Assembly: GCA_007130025.1 (NCBI GenBank)
Contig: SLTF01000324.1
Span: 1-17,796, forward strand
Length of the DNA: 17,796 nt
Direction: 5' to 3'
Source of the DNA: Spirochaetales bacterium
GTDB taxonomy: Bacteria > Spirochaetota > Spirochaetia > DSM-27196 > PWMO01
The notes beneath the pieces are model-generated. The model had not been told where the DNA came from. It ran no database searches and saw only the letters and a list, made by a program, of their open reading frames with translations. How positions within the stretch are numbered: position 1 is the first letter of the stretch; every line of letters starts with the position of its first letter. This document shows positions 1 through 6,614 of the stretch, piece by piece. The position numbers were made by a program, and so were the translations under genes.

Positions 1-470
1 CCGATCACTCCAAGGCCGATCACCGCAACCCGGTCTCCCACGGCGATACGGGCGTCCCAGGTAGCGTTGATCGCGGTCTCGACCTGGGCGGCGAGCACGG
101 CGCGTTCGGTTGGCACCGCATCGGGGATGGGCGTGCACGCCTCCGCGGGCACCACGTAGCGGTCCTGATGGGGGAAGAGGCAGAACACCCGGTGCCCAAG
201 TAGCGGCTCCGGACCGTGCTCGACGACCCCAACGTTGCAGTAGCCGTACTTGACGGGGAAGGGAAAGTCGCCCTCCATAAAGGGAGCGCGCATCAGGGCG
301 TGTTGGCTTGCGGGTACGCGGTTGTGAAAAACCAGGGACTCGGTGCCGCGGCTGATGCCGGTGCGAAGGGTGCGAACGAGAACCTCACCGGCCGCCGGTT
401 GGGGCAGCCGGGAGGATCGAATCTCACCGGCCTCACGGCCGGTGATCCAGAAGGCGTTTGCCTCAGCCAT
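1..470 (-). CDS. MDR-superfamily (zinc-type alcohol dehydrogenase-like) dehydrogenase, 3' end missing
   Basis: The minus-strand frame opens with ATG at 470-468 and stays open to the window edge, giving the first 156 residues. The N-terminal half resembles medium-chain dehydrogenases: an ISRGTESLVF segment (about 39-48), FPVKYGYCNVG (71-81), FCLFPHQDRYVVP (96-108) and the start of a Rossmann fold, VAVIGLGVI (148-156). The position where classical zinc alcohol dehydrogenases carry the catalytic Cys (GxCGSD) reads GISRGTE, as in the BchC-like branch annotated as zinc-binding alcohol dehydrogenase. Catalytic zinc is therefore doubtful and the substrate is unknown. The start overlaps the end of the small heat-shock gene by 8 bases (ATGGCTGA), so the two are probably co-translated. 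The C-terminal NAD(P)-binding half lies outside the window. Confidence 0.8.
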   Translation of the reverse strand, partial: MAEANAFWITGREAGEIRSSRLPQPAAGEVLVRTLRTGISRGTESLVFHNRVPASQHALMRAPFMEGDFPFPVKYGYCNVGVVEHGPEPLLGHRVFCLFPHQDRYVVPAEACTPIPDAVPTERAVLAAQVETAINATWDARIAVGDRVAVIGLGVI

Positions 471-978
471 TCTTCCCCGGTCTGGTGATCGGGATCTTTC
501 GGCTCGACTCGGGCTTTGCCCCTTCCCGCGGCGGAATGGTGACGCGGAGGATTCCGTTGGTGAAGAGAGCGCTCACCTTGTCGCGGTCAAACTTGTCCTC
601 GGGTACGTAGTACTTCTGGTCGCGAAAGCTCTTCAGTTTCAGTCGGCGCTTGAAGTAGTGAGCGTTCTCCGGTGGGACTTCGCTGTCTGGTGCGGTGGCC
701 GACAGTGAAAGGTACTCCCCCTGGACCTCCAGCTCGATGTCGCTCTCCCGGAAGCCGGCGAGGGCAAACTCCATCACCAGCGTCTTGTCGTCGGTCATGT
801 AGATGTTGGCCGGCGGATAGGAGTGGAAGGGGTAGAAGTCCTTCTGGGCGTCCCAGTTGAACCCCTTGCCTCGGGGGGGATACCCCACGTGTTCGCCAAA
901 GGCGCTCTTGAACTCTTCGGCGGCCGAGAAGATCTCGTCCATGATGCTGCTGATGTCCGTGAAATCGCGGTTTTTCAT
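463..978 (-). CDS. Small heat-shock protein, Hsp20/alpha-crystallin family
   Basis: This is a 171-residue holdase-type chaperone that would bind unfolding cytoplasmic proteins as oligomers. A variable N-terminal arm (1-54) precedes the alpha-crystallin domain (about 55-150). The domain carries the family hallmark ALFTNGILRVTIP (137-149, A-x-x-x-n-G-x-L). The C-terminal tail has the I-x-I oligomerisation motif as IPI (162-164). The ATG at 978-976 is preceded by AGGAGA at a normal distance, which supports this start. No CIRCE element or clear heat-shock promoter is visible upstream. The downstream dehydrogenase overlaps it by 8 bases. The family assignment is secure; the client proteins are unknown. 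Confidence 0.93.
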   Translation of the reverse strand: MKNRDFTDISSIMDEIFSAAEEFKSAFGEHVGYPPRGKGFNWDAQKDFYPFHSYPPANIYMTDDKTLVMEFALAGFRESDIELEVQGEYLSLSATAPDSEVPPENAHYFKRRLKLKSFRDQKYYVPEDKFDRDKVSALFTNGILRVTIPPREGAKPESSRKIPITRPGKNG

Positions 979-1143
979 ACTCCATTCTCCTGGCGTATGT
1001 CCCGGCGCAAGCTGCTGCCGGGTTAGTTCGGCCCCTCATACGAGGCGACCGTTCACCCTCCCTTCGGAGCGATGAAGTGGGCCCGTTCGGCGCCCACCCT
1101 CAGTATACCGCGGGCCGGTGCGTTTCGCAAAGCGGCGCTTTCT

Positions 1144-1161
1144 GGTACCATGCGCGGTACC
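1144..1161. repeat. Paired GGTACC palindromes upstream of the YmdB-like gene
   Basis: Two copies of the self-complementary hexamer GGTACC (1144-1149 and 1156-1161) are separated by 6 bases, about 33 bases before the start of the YmdB-like gene. The left copy overlaps a possible extended -10 element, TGG-TACCAT (1143-1151), with no convincing -35. It could be an operator or chance. The 979-1193 divergent intergenic region shows no other clear element. Confidence 0.3.
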
Positions 1162-1193
1162 GTCGGTTCAGTCCGAGGGGAGAAGGAGTGTGT

Positions 1194-2024
1194 GTGCGAA
1201 TTTTATTCCTGGGAGAGATCGTTGGTCGAGCCGGTGTCTACTGCGTTAAGACGCTCTTGCCGCAGCTGCGAAGCGAGCTCAACGTCGACTTTGTGGTGGG
1301 AAACGGCGACGGAACCACCGGTGGATTCGGAATCGGAAAGAACCACTCCATCTATCTGCGGAAGCTCGGCGTCGACGTCATCACCGGGGGTGACCAGATC
1401 TACTACAAAAAGGATATGGTCGAGCATATCAACACCGCTCCCTACATCCTTCGTCCGGCAAACTTCCCTCCCGGAAACCCGGGCCGTGGATGGCGCTATT
1501 TTTCGGTGGGCGAAAAGCGAATCGGCGTAGTGAGCCTTCTCGGTCAGGCCGGATTCGAGCGTGTCCATCTCAGCAATCCCTTCACCTTTCTTCCTGAGAT
1601 CGTGGATCGCCTGAAGCGGGAAACCGATACCGTTGTGGTTGATTTTCACGCCGTGACCACTGCCGAAAAGTACAGCATGTTCCACCTGTGCGACGGTATG
1701 GTTGCCGCGATGATCGGAACCGGCCAGCGCGTCATCACCTCGGATGCGCGCGTCATGCCACATGGCACCGCGGTAATCTGCGACACGGGGCGAACCGGCA
1801 GCATGAACAGCGTCGCGGGTCTTGATCCCGAGATCGAGATCCGACAGTTTCTGACGCAGATCCCTGAGCGGTCGCAGGAGGCGTGGGCGGGGCTCGCCCT
1901 GCAGGGCGCCCTGGTCGAAGTGGGCGATGACGGCCGCGCGGTTTCCATAGAGACGGTGAACCACCCGTGTCCCGATCCGCCGGTCGCTCAGTCGGGCGAG
2001 TCGAAGGACTCCGACACCGAGTAA
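1194..2024 (+). CDS. YmdB-fold metallophosphoesterase family protein, probably catalytically degenerate
   Basis: The 276-residue protein matches the TIGR00282/YmdB family along its length: MRILFLGEIVG start, ILRPANFPPGNPGRG (85-99), DFHAVTTAEK (150-159), MPHGTAVICDTGRTG. Family enzymes are dimetal 2',3'-cyclic-nucleotide phosphodiesterases. By ungapped comparison with my memory of B. subtilis YmdB, the active site is altered: Asp8 is Glu8, Glu39-Asn40 is Asp39-Gly40, Asn67-His68 is Asp67-Gln68, and the THTH pair is replaced by Gly177 and Arg179. Only His152 (YmdB His150) is kept. The fold seems intact, so a binding or regulatory role, or altered metal chemistry, is inferred. I chose GTG at 1194 because AGAAGGAG (1181-1188) precedes it at 5 bases and it gives the family N-terminus. 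The 3' end overlaps convergent lipB by 37 bases. Confidence 0.85.
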   Translation: MRILFLGEIVGRAGVYCVKTLLPQLRSELNVDFVVGNGDGTTGGFGIGKNHSIYLRKLGVDVITGGDQIYYKKDMVEHINTAPYILRPANFPPGNPGRGWRYFSVGEKRIGVVSLLGQAGFERVHLSNPFTFLPEIVDRLKRETDTVVVDFHAVTTAEKYSMFHLCDGMVAAMIGTGQRVITSDARVMPHGTAVICDTGRTGSMNSVAGLDPEIEIRQFLTQIPERSQEAWAGLALQGALVEVGDDGRAVSIETVNHPCPDPPVAQSGESKDSDTE

Positions 2025-2653
2025 CCGAACACCTGTGCAAACGCGTCGATCACGGCATCTTCGGCTTCGATCATTGGGACCGGGGCGCCACGGAGCGCCT
2101 GCAGCGAGGTTTGCCCGCGGTCGGTGATGCCGCAGGGAATGATCCATCCAAAGTGCGACAGGTTGGTGTTCACGTTGAAGGCAAAGCCGTGCATGGTGAT
2201 GCCGCGGGACACGGCGATACCAACCGCGGTAATCTTCTCAGACCCAACCCAGACGCCGCGGTGTTCGGGATCGCGCCCGGCCGTGACGTTGTAGCGTTCC
2301 GCGAGCACTCGGATGAACACCTCTTCCAGATTCTCAATAAACCGTTTGAGCTTGCGCTGATGATCGTAGAGGTTGGCAATCAGGTAGCCAACCAGCTGGC
2401 CCGGACCGTGATAGGTGGTCTCTCCGCCACGGGTAATGCGGTGCACCGTGGCGCCCGCGTGGACCAGTTCTTCGCGGGGAACCAGGATATCGGCTTCGAC
2501 GGCGCTTCTTCCCATGGTGATCACCGGCGGGTGCTCAAGCAGCAGCAGGGTGTCGGAGATGGCCTCGGCGCGCCGCTCCTCCACCAGGGCGAGCTGGAGG
2601 TCGAGGCCCTCCTGGTAGCCGATACGCCCGAGCCGTCGTACGGTCAACGTCAC
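1988..2653 (-). CDS. lipB: Octanoyl-[acyl-carrier-protein]:protein N-octanoyltransferase
   Basis: LipB moves octanoate from acyl carrier protein to the lipoyl-domain lysine of 2-oxoacid dehydrogenases or GcvH, the first step of lipoate synthesis. The 221-residue protein has the signature RGGETTYHGPGQ (75-86), the catalytic lysine in GSEKITAVGI (Lys140) and the catalytic cysteine in IIPCGITDRG (Cys174). It starts with GTG at 2653, two bases after the cheB stop, with GGAG inside the cheB end acting as ribosome site. It is therefore probably translated from the cheR-cheB message, an unusual partner for a cofactor gene. No lipA is seen in the window. It overlaps the convergent YmdB-like gene tail to tail, with no terminator between them. 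Confidence 0.95.
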   Translation of the reverse strand: MTLTVRRLGRIGYQEGLDLQLALVEERRAEAISDTLLLLEHPPVITMGRSAVEADILVPREELVHAGATVHRITRGGETTYHGPGQLVGYLIANLYDHQRKLKRFIENLEEVFIRVLAERYNVTAGRDPEHRGVWVGSEKITAVGIAVSRGITMHGFAFNVNTNLSHFGWIIPCGITDRGQTSLQALRGAPVPMIEAEDAVIDAFAQVFGYSVSESFDSPD

Positions 2654-2655
2654 GG

Positions 2656-3804
2656 TCAGCTCCGCTTGTCGTCGGCGAGCCGACAGATGGTTTCAGCCAT
2701 GAGGTGCAGGGGAACCTGATGCTGGACGTGCCCCAGTTCGAAGGCGACCTTCGGCATGCCGTAGACTACGCACGACGCGGCGTCCTGTCCAACCGTGATT
2801 CCACCGGCACGATGGATGGTTCCGAGCTCGGCGGCACCGTCGCGCCCCATCCCGGTCATGATCACCGCCAGTGCGCGGTTTCCGTAATGCTGGGCCACCG
2901 ACGCAAAGAGCACGTCGGCCGAGGGGCGGTGGCCGTTGCGCGGCGCTTCGTCGTGGAGGTGGATCACCCCATCGCTTGCGCGACGCTCGACCACCAGATG
3001 GCGATTGCCCGGCGCGATGAGGATTCGTCCCGGCTGCAGCGCGTCTCCCTCTTCGGCCTCTTTTACCGCGAGCGGGCAGATGCGGTCGAGGCTCTTGGCG
3101 AACTCGAGGGTGAATCCGGCGGGCATGTGCTGCACGACCACGATGGGTACGGCGAGGGAATCGTCGATGGCGGCAAAGACCTTGCGCAGGGCGTTGGGGC
3201 CACCGGTGGAAATGCCGATCGCGATGATCTCGGTTGTGCCGGACGGTGCGACCGGCTTCGCCGGAGCGCCCTGGCTTGCTGGAGCTGGTGGAGCCGTTGG
3301 TGTCGCCTGCGCTGCAGGCGGCTTCGGCGGAGGCGCTTCGCTGGAGCGAGTGGCCGGCTCGGCGCCGCCGCCCGTTCGTCCTTTGCGGCGGCGGTACTCA
3401 GTGCCGTAGCCGCGCACCATCTCCGTCAGCTGTCCCGCCACGGTGTGGATGTCCTCGGATACCGGTCCGGACGGTTTCAGCAGGAAGTCGGAAGCTCCCA
3501 GCGAAAGCGCATCCATCGTCACGCGGGCGCCTTTCTGCGCAATCGACGAGAGCACCACCACAGGAATATCAATTCCCCGTTTGCGCCGTTCCTCGAGGAA
3601 CTCGAGGCCGTTCATCTGCGGCATCTCGATATCGAGAATGATTACGTCGGGATGCAGCCGCTCGAGTTTCTGCAGGGCGAAGGTGCCGTTCATCGCCTTG
3701 CCCGCAACCACCATACCGGGCGTGCCGTCGATAATCCGGGAGATGAGATTTCGCATCAGGGCCGAGTCGTCGACCACGAGAACGGAGATGATGTCCTGGC
3801 TCAC
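2656..3804 (-). CDS. cheB: Chemotaxis protein-glutamate methylesterase/glutamine deamidase CheB
   Basis: CheB removes methyl groups from chemoreceptors for adaptation. The 382-residue product has an N-terminal receiver domain (DD at 12-13, phospho-acceptor Asp58 in ILDIEMPQMNG, Lys110 in LKPSG). An Ala/Pro-rich linker (about 138-188) follows, then the methylesterase domain with catalytic Ser199 (GISTGGPN), His226 (VQHMPAGFT) and Asp322 (MTGMGRDGA). I place the start at GTG 3804: it overlaps the cheR stop as GTGA and has AGGA 8 bases upstream. A TTG at 3840 is also in frame but would lie deep in cheR. Expression follows CheR and is coupled to LipB downstream. Confidence 0.95.
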   Translation of the reverse strand: MSQDIISVLVVDDSALMRNLISRIIDGTPGMVVAGKAMNGTFALQKLERLHPDVIILDIEMPQMNGLEFLEERRKRGIDIPVVVLSSIAQKGARVTMDALSLGASDFLLKPSGPVSEDIHTVAGQLTEMVRGYGTEYRRRKGRTGGGAEPATRSSEAPPPKPPAAQATPTAPPAPASQGAPAKPVAPSGTTEIIAIGISTGGPNALRKVFAAIDDSLAVPIVVVQHMPAGFTLEFAKSLDRICPLAVKEAEEGDALQPGRILIAPGNRHLVVERRASDGVIHLHDEAPRNGHRPSADVLFASVAQHYGNRALAVIMTGMGRDGAAELGTIHRAGGITVGQDAASCVVYGMPKVAFELGHVQHQVPLHLMAETICRLADDKRS

Positions 3805-4631
3805 TTCGGTGTTCCTGCCTGATTTTTTCGGTAGATGCAAGCCCAGTCGGTTTTGAGAAACTCAAACCGGGTGTTCATCCCGAAGAGTGACTCGGAGTGT
3901 CCGATGAAGAGAAACGAGTGCGGAGCCATCGAATCCCAGAATCGTTCCACGCTCGCCTTCTGCGCCGCCTCGTCGAAGTAGATCAGTACGTTTCGACAAA
4001 ACACCACATCGAGGTTTCGCAGTCCGCTGTCGTTCTTCAGGTTGTGGTAATCGAACCGCACCAGTTTGCGAATCTCATCGTTGACCTGGTAGCCGTTGCC
4101 GGTGCGGGTGAAGTACTTCTTGAGGTAGTGATCGCTGACGCCGGCAATCCGGTTGTCGCCGTAGAACGCCTCCTTGCCGACCATCAGCGACTTGAGGCTG
4201 ATATCGGATGCGACTACTTCGACTTCCAGCCCGGACGGAAGCAGTTCGCGCGCCAGCATGGCAATGGTGTAGGGCTCCTCGCCGGTGGAGCAGCCGGCGC
4301 TCCAGATCCGGATGCGCGAGTCGCCGTTCGCCCGCTTGGTCTTGATGAGATCCGGGACGACATAGTACTCAAACGTCTCCATGTGCGCGGTGTTGCGGAA
4401 GAACCGGGTCAGGTTGGTTGTCACCGAATCGAGCAGGATCTTCAGTTCTTCGGCATTCGCGGTGATGGATCGATAGTAGGTCATCACATCGGGAAGGCCG
4501 GAGACGCGGAGACGCTCCTTGAGCCTGCTCTCGAGGATGGTCCTGTTCGAGCTCGAGAAGTGGATTCCACTCTCGTTGTAGATCAGATCGCGAAACTGTT
4601 CAAAGCTGTCATCACTCAGGAAATCTGACAT
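3801..4631 (-). CDS. cheR: Chemotaxis protein methyltransferase CheR
   Basis: CheR uses S-adenosylmethionine to methylate glutamates of chemoreceptors, opposing CheB. The 276-residue protein has the helical N-terminal domain (1-80, ending in VTTNLTRFFRN) and the SAM-binding domain with IWSAGCSTGEEP (109-120), VVASDIS and the FCRNVLIYFD motif. There is no C-terminal receptor-tethering extension or TPR domain. The ATG at 4631-4629 is preceded by GGCGGGG, a weak ribosome site close to the start. It overlaps cheB by 4 bases and has a recognisable promoter 30-60 bases upstream. No other che genes are visible in the window, so this is a split-off adaptation pair. Confidence 0.95.
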   Translation of the reverse strand: MSDFLSDDSFEQFRDLIYNESGIHFSSSNRTILESRLKERLRVSGLPDVMTYYRSITANAEELKILLDSVTTNLTRFFRNTAHMETFEYYVVPDLIKTKRANGDSRIRIWSAGCSTGEEPYTIAMLARELLPSGLEVEVVASDISLKSLMVGKEAFYGDNRIAGVSDHYLKKYFTRTGNGYQVNDEIRKLVRFDYHNLKNDSGLRNLDVVFCRNVLIYFDEAAQKASVERFWDSMAPHSFLFIGHSESLFGMNTRFEFLKTDWACIYRKNQAGTPK

Positions 4632-4657
4632 ACCCCGCCACGTACACGTTTAGATAT

Positions 4658-4687
4658 AGTTTATGTTTTTTAATCGAACGCTGTCAA
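4658..4687 (-). promoter_or_regulatory. Sigma70-type promoter for cheR-cheB-lipB
   Basis: On the minus strand a perfect TTGACA (4687-4682) is followed after 18 bases by TAAACT (4663-4658), a 4/6 match to the -10 box, in a locally AT-rich stretch. Transcription would begin near 4651, about 20 bases before the cheR ATG. This is a pattern reading only; no expression evidence exists. Confidence 0.5.
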
Positions 4688-4728
4688 TCGTGAAATTCGC
4701 AAACGCGAGTGCTATGCTTTGGAGTGGA

Positions 4729-5178
4729 ATGAAGGACGAATACTACCGTTTCGTGGTGCGTGGCGTTTCGCTCGAGCGGGCAACGGGGCGCTGCCGGTTA
4801 CTGCTTGATTCACACGAGGTCGAGGATACCCTCTCGATCGATGTTGCCCCCCATAAGGCCGGCGAGATCATCCTGCGCGCGCACGGAATGGAATCAGAAC
4901 CCGACGATATGCTCGATCGGTTCTTTCGCGCACACAGCTTTCGCCCAATGTACGTTCTGATTGGGGGGCCTGACGCGGATCACCAACGCGCCCAGCTTCA
5001 CTATCGGGAGCGGGCCCGGCGGTACCAGCTCGATCTACCCGTCGAGCAGGCGGTGCCCTTTGCGGCACGCATGGGTGTGCCGGTTTTCGTCCACAGCCGA
5101 GCGGTCGCACCGTGGGTCCTTCACCCCGCGGTGTCCGTTGCTCGTCACGAAGTTCTTCCGGTACCCGCCTCCGCGTGA
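4729..5178 (+). CDS. Divergent DUF151 / bifunctional nuclease-like protein
   Basis: The 149-residue product has the outline of the bifunctional nuclease (BFN/DUF151) fold. It opens with a strand FVVRGVSLERATG, followed by LLLDSHEVEDTLSIDVAPHKAGEIIL (resembling the xLPIWIGxxEAxAI segment, about 25-50). Near the C-terminus DLPVEQAVPFAARMGVPVFV matches the VDARPSDAIALALRxxxPIYV segment of the family. The usual R-P-S-D-A signature is worn to L-P-V-E-Q-A, so nuclease activity is uncertain. The ATG at 4729 has GGAG at 4721-4724; an in-frame ATG at 4663 would run through the divergent cheR promoter and is less likely. The stop codon lies at the left target duplication of the adjacent IS. Confidence 0.6.
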   Translation: MKDEYYRFVVRGVSLERATGRCRLLLDSHEVEDTLSIDVAPHKAGEIILRAHGMESEPDDMLDRFFRAHSFRPMYVLIGGPDADHQRAQLHYRERARRYQLDLPVEQAVPFAARMGVPVFVHSRAVAPWVLHPAVSVARHEVLPVPASA

Positions 5179-5184
5179 ATCATT
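5177..5184. repeat. Left 8-bp target-site duplication (GAATCATT)
   Basis: GAATCATT lies directly left of the insertion sequence and is repeated at 6571-6578. The bases flanking the two copies differ on both sides, so the repeat is exactly 8 bp. It overlaps the last two bases of the TGA stop (5176-5178) of the DUF151-like gene, which is therefore not truncated. Confidence 0.9.
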
Positions 5185-5189
5185 AAAAT

Positions 5190-5210
5190 CTGCCCCAAAG
5201 CTTGGTGAAA
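5190..5210. repeat. Left terminal inverted repeat of the IS
   Basis: 21 bases beginning CTGCCCCAAAGC and ending GGTGAAA are the exact reverse complement of 6546-6566. The core contains AAGCTT. Beyond the 21 bases the two ends diverge inward (GATCGGGG versus CGACGGCG). Confidence 0.95.
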
Positions 5211-5258
5211 GATCGGGGAGACGAAAGCAGGCAGAACAAACGGTGATTTATAGAGGGT

Positions 5259-6506
5259 ATGAGATCAATTACCCACGGGGCACCGGTGCAGCAGGATCCG
5301 CCACACACCTTTGAACCGCCGTTCTGCCTCAATCCGAAGTGCCACTTCCACAGCGAACACACCGTGGCTCAGGCCGCCTCCCCCTGGTTCTACCGCCACG
5401 GCACGTACGACACCGAGTCCTTCGGGGAGGTGCCGCGCTTTCGCTGCAGACACTGTGGTCGCGGCTGCAGCAGACAGAGCTTCCGTCTCGACTACTACGC
5501 GAAACGCGTCCTGGACTACCGCGAGCTCTTGCGACAGCTCGTCAGCTGCGGCAGTACCCGTGATATGTCCCGTGCGTTCTGCGCTACCACCTCCACGGTG
5601 GCCAACCGCATCGAACGCCTCGCACGAGGGGCGGCGGCACTTCATGCGGGGGTGTTGCAGCGGGTCGGAGTTGCCGAGGCGATGGTGATCGACGGGTTTC
5701 AGAACTTCGCGGTCAGCAAATACTTCCCCAACAACATCAATGTGCTGATCGGACAGCACAGCGGGCTGCTGTACGACTGCGACTACCGCACGATCCGCCG
5801 AAGCGGGCGTATGAGTGAGCGGCAGAAGCAGCGTCGCGGGCAGCTCGAAGAGCACTTCCTCGCCCCCTCGAAAGCGCTCGTGGAGGGGTTTCGCACCCTG
5901 GTGGACAGCGCGTTACGGGTTCGTAGCCACGTTCACCGTGGTCCCGACGAGGGGTCCGCCGCGGAACCCGCCCGCAGCAGTGCCGTTGAGCAGAGCTCAG
6001 AGGCAATCAGCACGCTTCGACTGCTCAGCGACGAGAAGAGTGAGTACAAGTGGGCGCTCGCCGGTGACCCCCACTACCGGCAACTGGCCGAAGCGCACAT
6101 CATCACCCACGAGTGCACACTGAGTACCGAGGCGCGCACCGCAGAGAATCCGCTGTTTGTGGTGAACTACTTCGACCGGCAACTGAGAAAGGATCTCAAG
6201 GAGTGTGTGCGGCACACGGTGTGCTTCGGGCGTAACGTCAGTAACGTGATGCAGCGAATGCTGCTGTACCGACTGTACCACAACCACTACAAGGCGTACC
6301 GCCACCGCCGGAAGACCGAGCGGCATGAGAGTCGGGCAGGAATCGACGAGGGGTGGATCGAACGGCAGCTCGCTCGGCTATACGAGTCGCGTCCCTTTCT
6401 CTCGCGAACGCCACCGATTGAGACCGATCGACTTGTGTGGCTGAGGCAGATAGTCACGCCGCTGGGCAAGGAACACGAGTATCTGCCGAAGTTCGCCCTG
6501 GCGTGA
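5259..6506 (+). CDS. DDE-type transposase with N-terminal zinc ribbon
   Basis: The 415-residue protein has a probable zinc-binding N-terminus (Cys23-x4-Cys28 and Cys63-x2-Cys66 in FRCRHCGRGCSRQSF), then an HTH-like stretch (about 85-120). The catalytic region follows, with candidate acidic residues Asp145 (MVIDGFQNF), Asp270 (LAGDPHYRQL) and Asp306 (NYFDRQLRKDL). The C-terminal NYFDRQLRKDL...RHTVCFGRN resembles the IS1-type catalytic end, with Asp in place of the usual Glu; this is by inspection only. Asp270 and Asp306 are separated by 35 residues. The frame is intact from ATG 5259 to TGA 6506. The ribosome site (AGAGGG) sits almost against the ATG, suggesting weak translation; the in-frame GTG at 5286 is an alternative. 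Confidence 0.85.
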   Translation: MRSITHGAPVQQDPPHTFEPPFCLNPKCHFHSEHTVAQAASPWFYRHGTYDTESFGEVPRFRCRHCGRGCSRQSFRLDYYAKRVLDYRELLRQLVSCGSTRDMSRAFCATTSTVANRIERLARGAAALHAGVLQRVGVAEAMVIDGFQNFAVSKYFPNNINVLIGQHSGLLYDCDYRTIRRSGRMSERQKQRRGQLEEHFLAPSKALVEGFRTLVDSALRVRSHVHRGPDEGSAAEPARSSAVEQSSEAISTLRLLSDEKSEYKWALAGDPHYRQLAEAHIITHECTLSTEARTAENPLFVVNYFDRQLRKDLKECVRHTVCFGRNVSNVMQRMLLYRLYHNHYKAYRHRRKTERHESRAGIDEGWIERQLARLYESRPFLSRTPPIETDRLVWLRQIVTPLGKEHEYLPKFALA

Positions 6507-6545
6507 TCGCAGCAGGCAGGCGGGTGATTACGGGATGCGCCGTCG

Positions 6546-6566
6546 TTTCACCAAGCTTTGGGGCAG
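6546..6566. repeat. Right terminal inverted repeat of the IS
   Basis: Exact reverse complement of 5190-5210 (ends ...CTTTGGGGCAG on the plus strand). It is followed by TTAC and then the right target duplication. Confidence 0.95.
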
Positions 6567-6570
6567 TTAC

Positions 6571-6578
6571 GAATCATT
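6571..6578. repeat. Right 8-bp target-site duplication (GAATCATT)
   Basis: Second copy of GAATCATT. Its last two bases (TT, 6577-6578) are also the first two of the pyrG -35 box, so duplication of the target on insertion kept that promoter whole. Confidence 0.9.
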
Positions 6579-6606
6579 GACACGGCATACCGTGAATCGG
6601 GATAAT
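6577..6606 (+). promoter_or_regulatory. Sigma70-type promoter giving a near-leaderless pyrG mRNA
   Basis: TTGACA (6577-6582, perfect) and GATAAT (6601-6606, 5/6) are separated by 18 bases. Only 8 bases lie between the -10 box and the pyrG ATG at 6615, so transcription would start at or a few bases before the start codon. No Shine-Dalgarno sequence is present in the TTAAACCCC before the ATG. Confidence 0.65.
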
Positions 6607-6614
6607 TAAACCCC

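Larger units (their letters stand above)
5185..6570 (+). mobile_element. Complete insertion sequence, about 1386 bp, single-ORF DDE transposase, 8-bp target duplication
   Basis: The element is bounded by 8-bp direct repeats GAATCATT. It carries perfect inverted repeats of 21 bp at 5190-5210 (beginning CTGCCCCAAAGC) and 6546-6566, set 4-5 bases in from the outer ends (AAAAT on the left, TTAC on the right). It encodes one intact transposase. The identical inner repeats and intact duplications suggest a fairly recent, still functional copy. An 8-bp duplication is shared by IS1-like and ISL3 elements; the transposase C-terminus looks more IS1-like, but the length exceeds classical IS1. Family assignment is left open. 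Confidence 0.93.

Noticed and set aside
1077..1193. Upstream extension of the YmdB-like gene to ATG 1077
   Set aside because: The added 39 residues have no family counterpart; GTG 1194 has a strong ribosome site and gives the conserved MRILF start.
2704..3822. Plus-strand open frame opposite cheB
   Set aside because: Product is Arg/Gly-rich with no family pattern; cheB has all catalytic residues in the opposite frame.
3805..3840. TTG 3840 as the cheB start
   Set aside because: It would overlap cheR by 40 bases without need; GTG 3804 forms a GTGA overlap and has AGGA at the proper distance.
4690..4718. Plus-strand promoter GTGAAA ... TGC-TATGCT for the DUF151-like gene
   Set aside because: The start of transcription would fall on the ribosome site, and the -35 match is only 4/6; not strong enough to list.
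5176..5190. IS insertion truncating the upstream gene
   Set aside because: The TGA stop at 5176-5178 lies at the target duplication and is intact, so the gene is complete.
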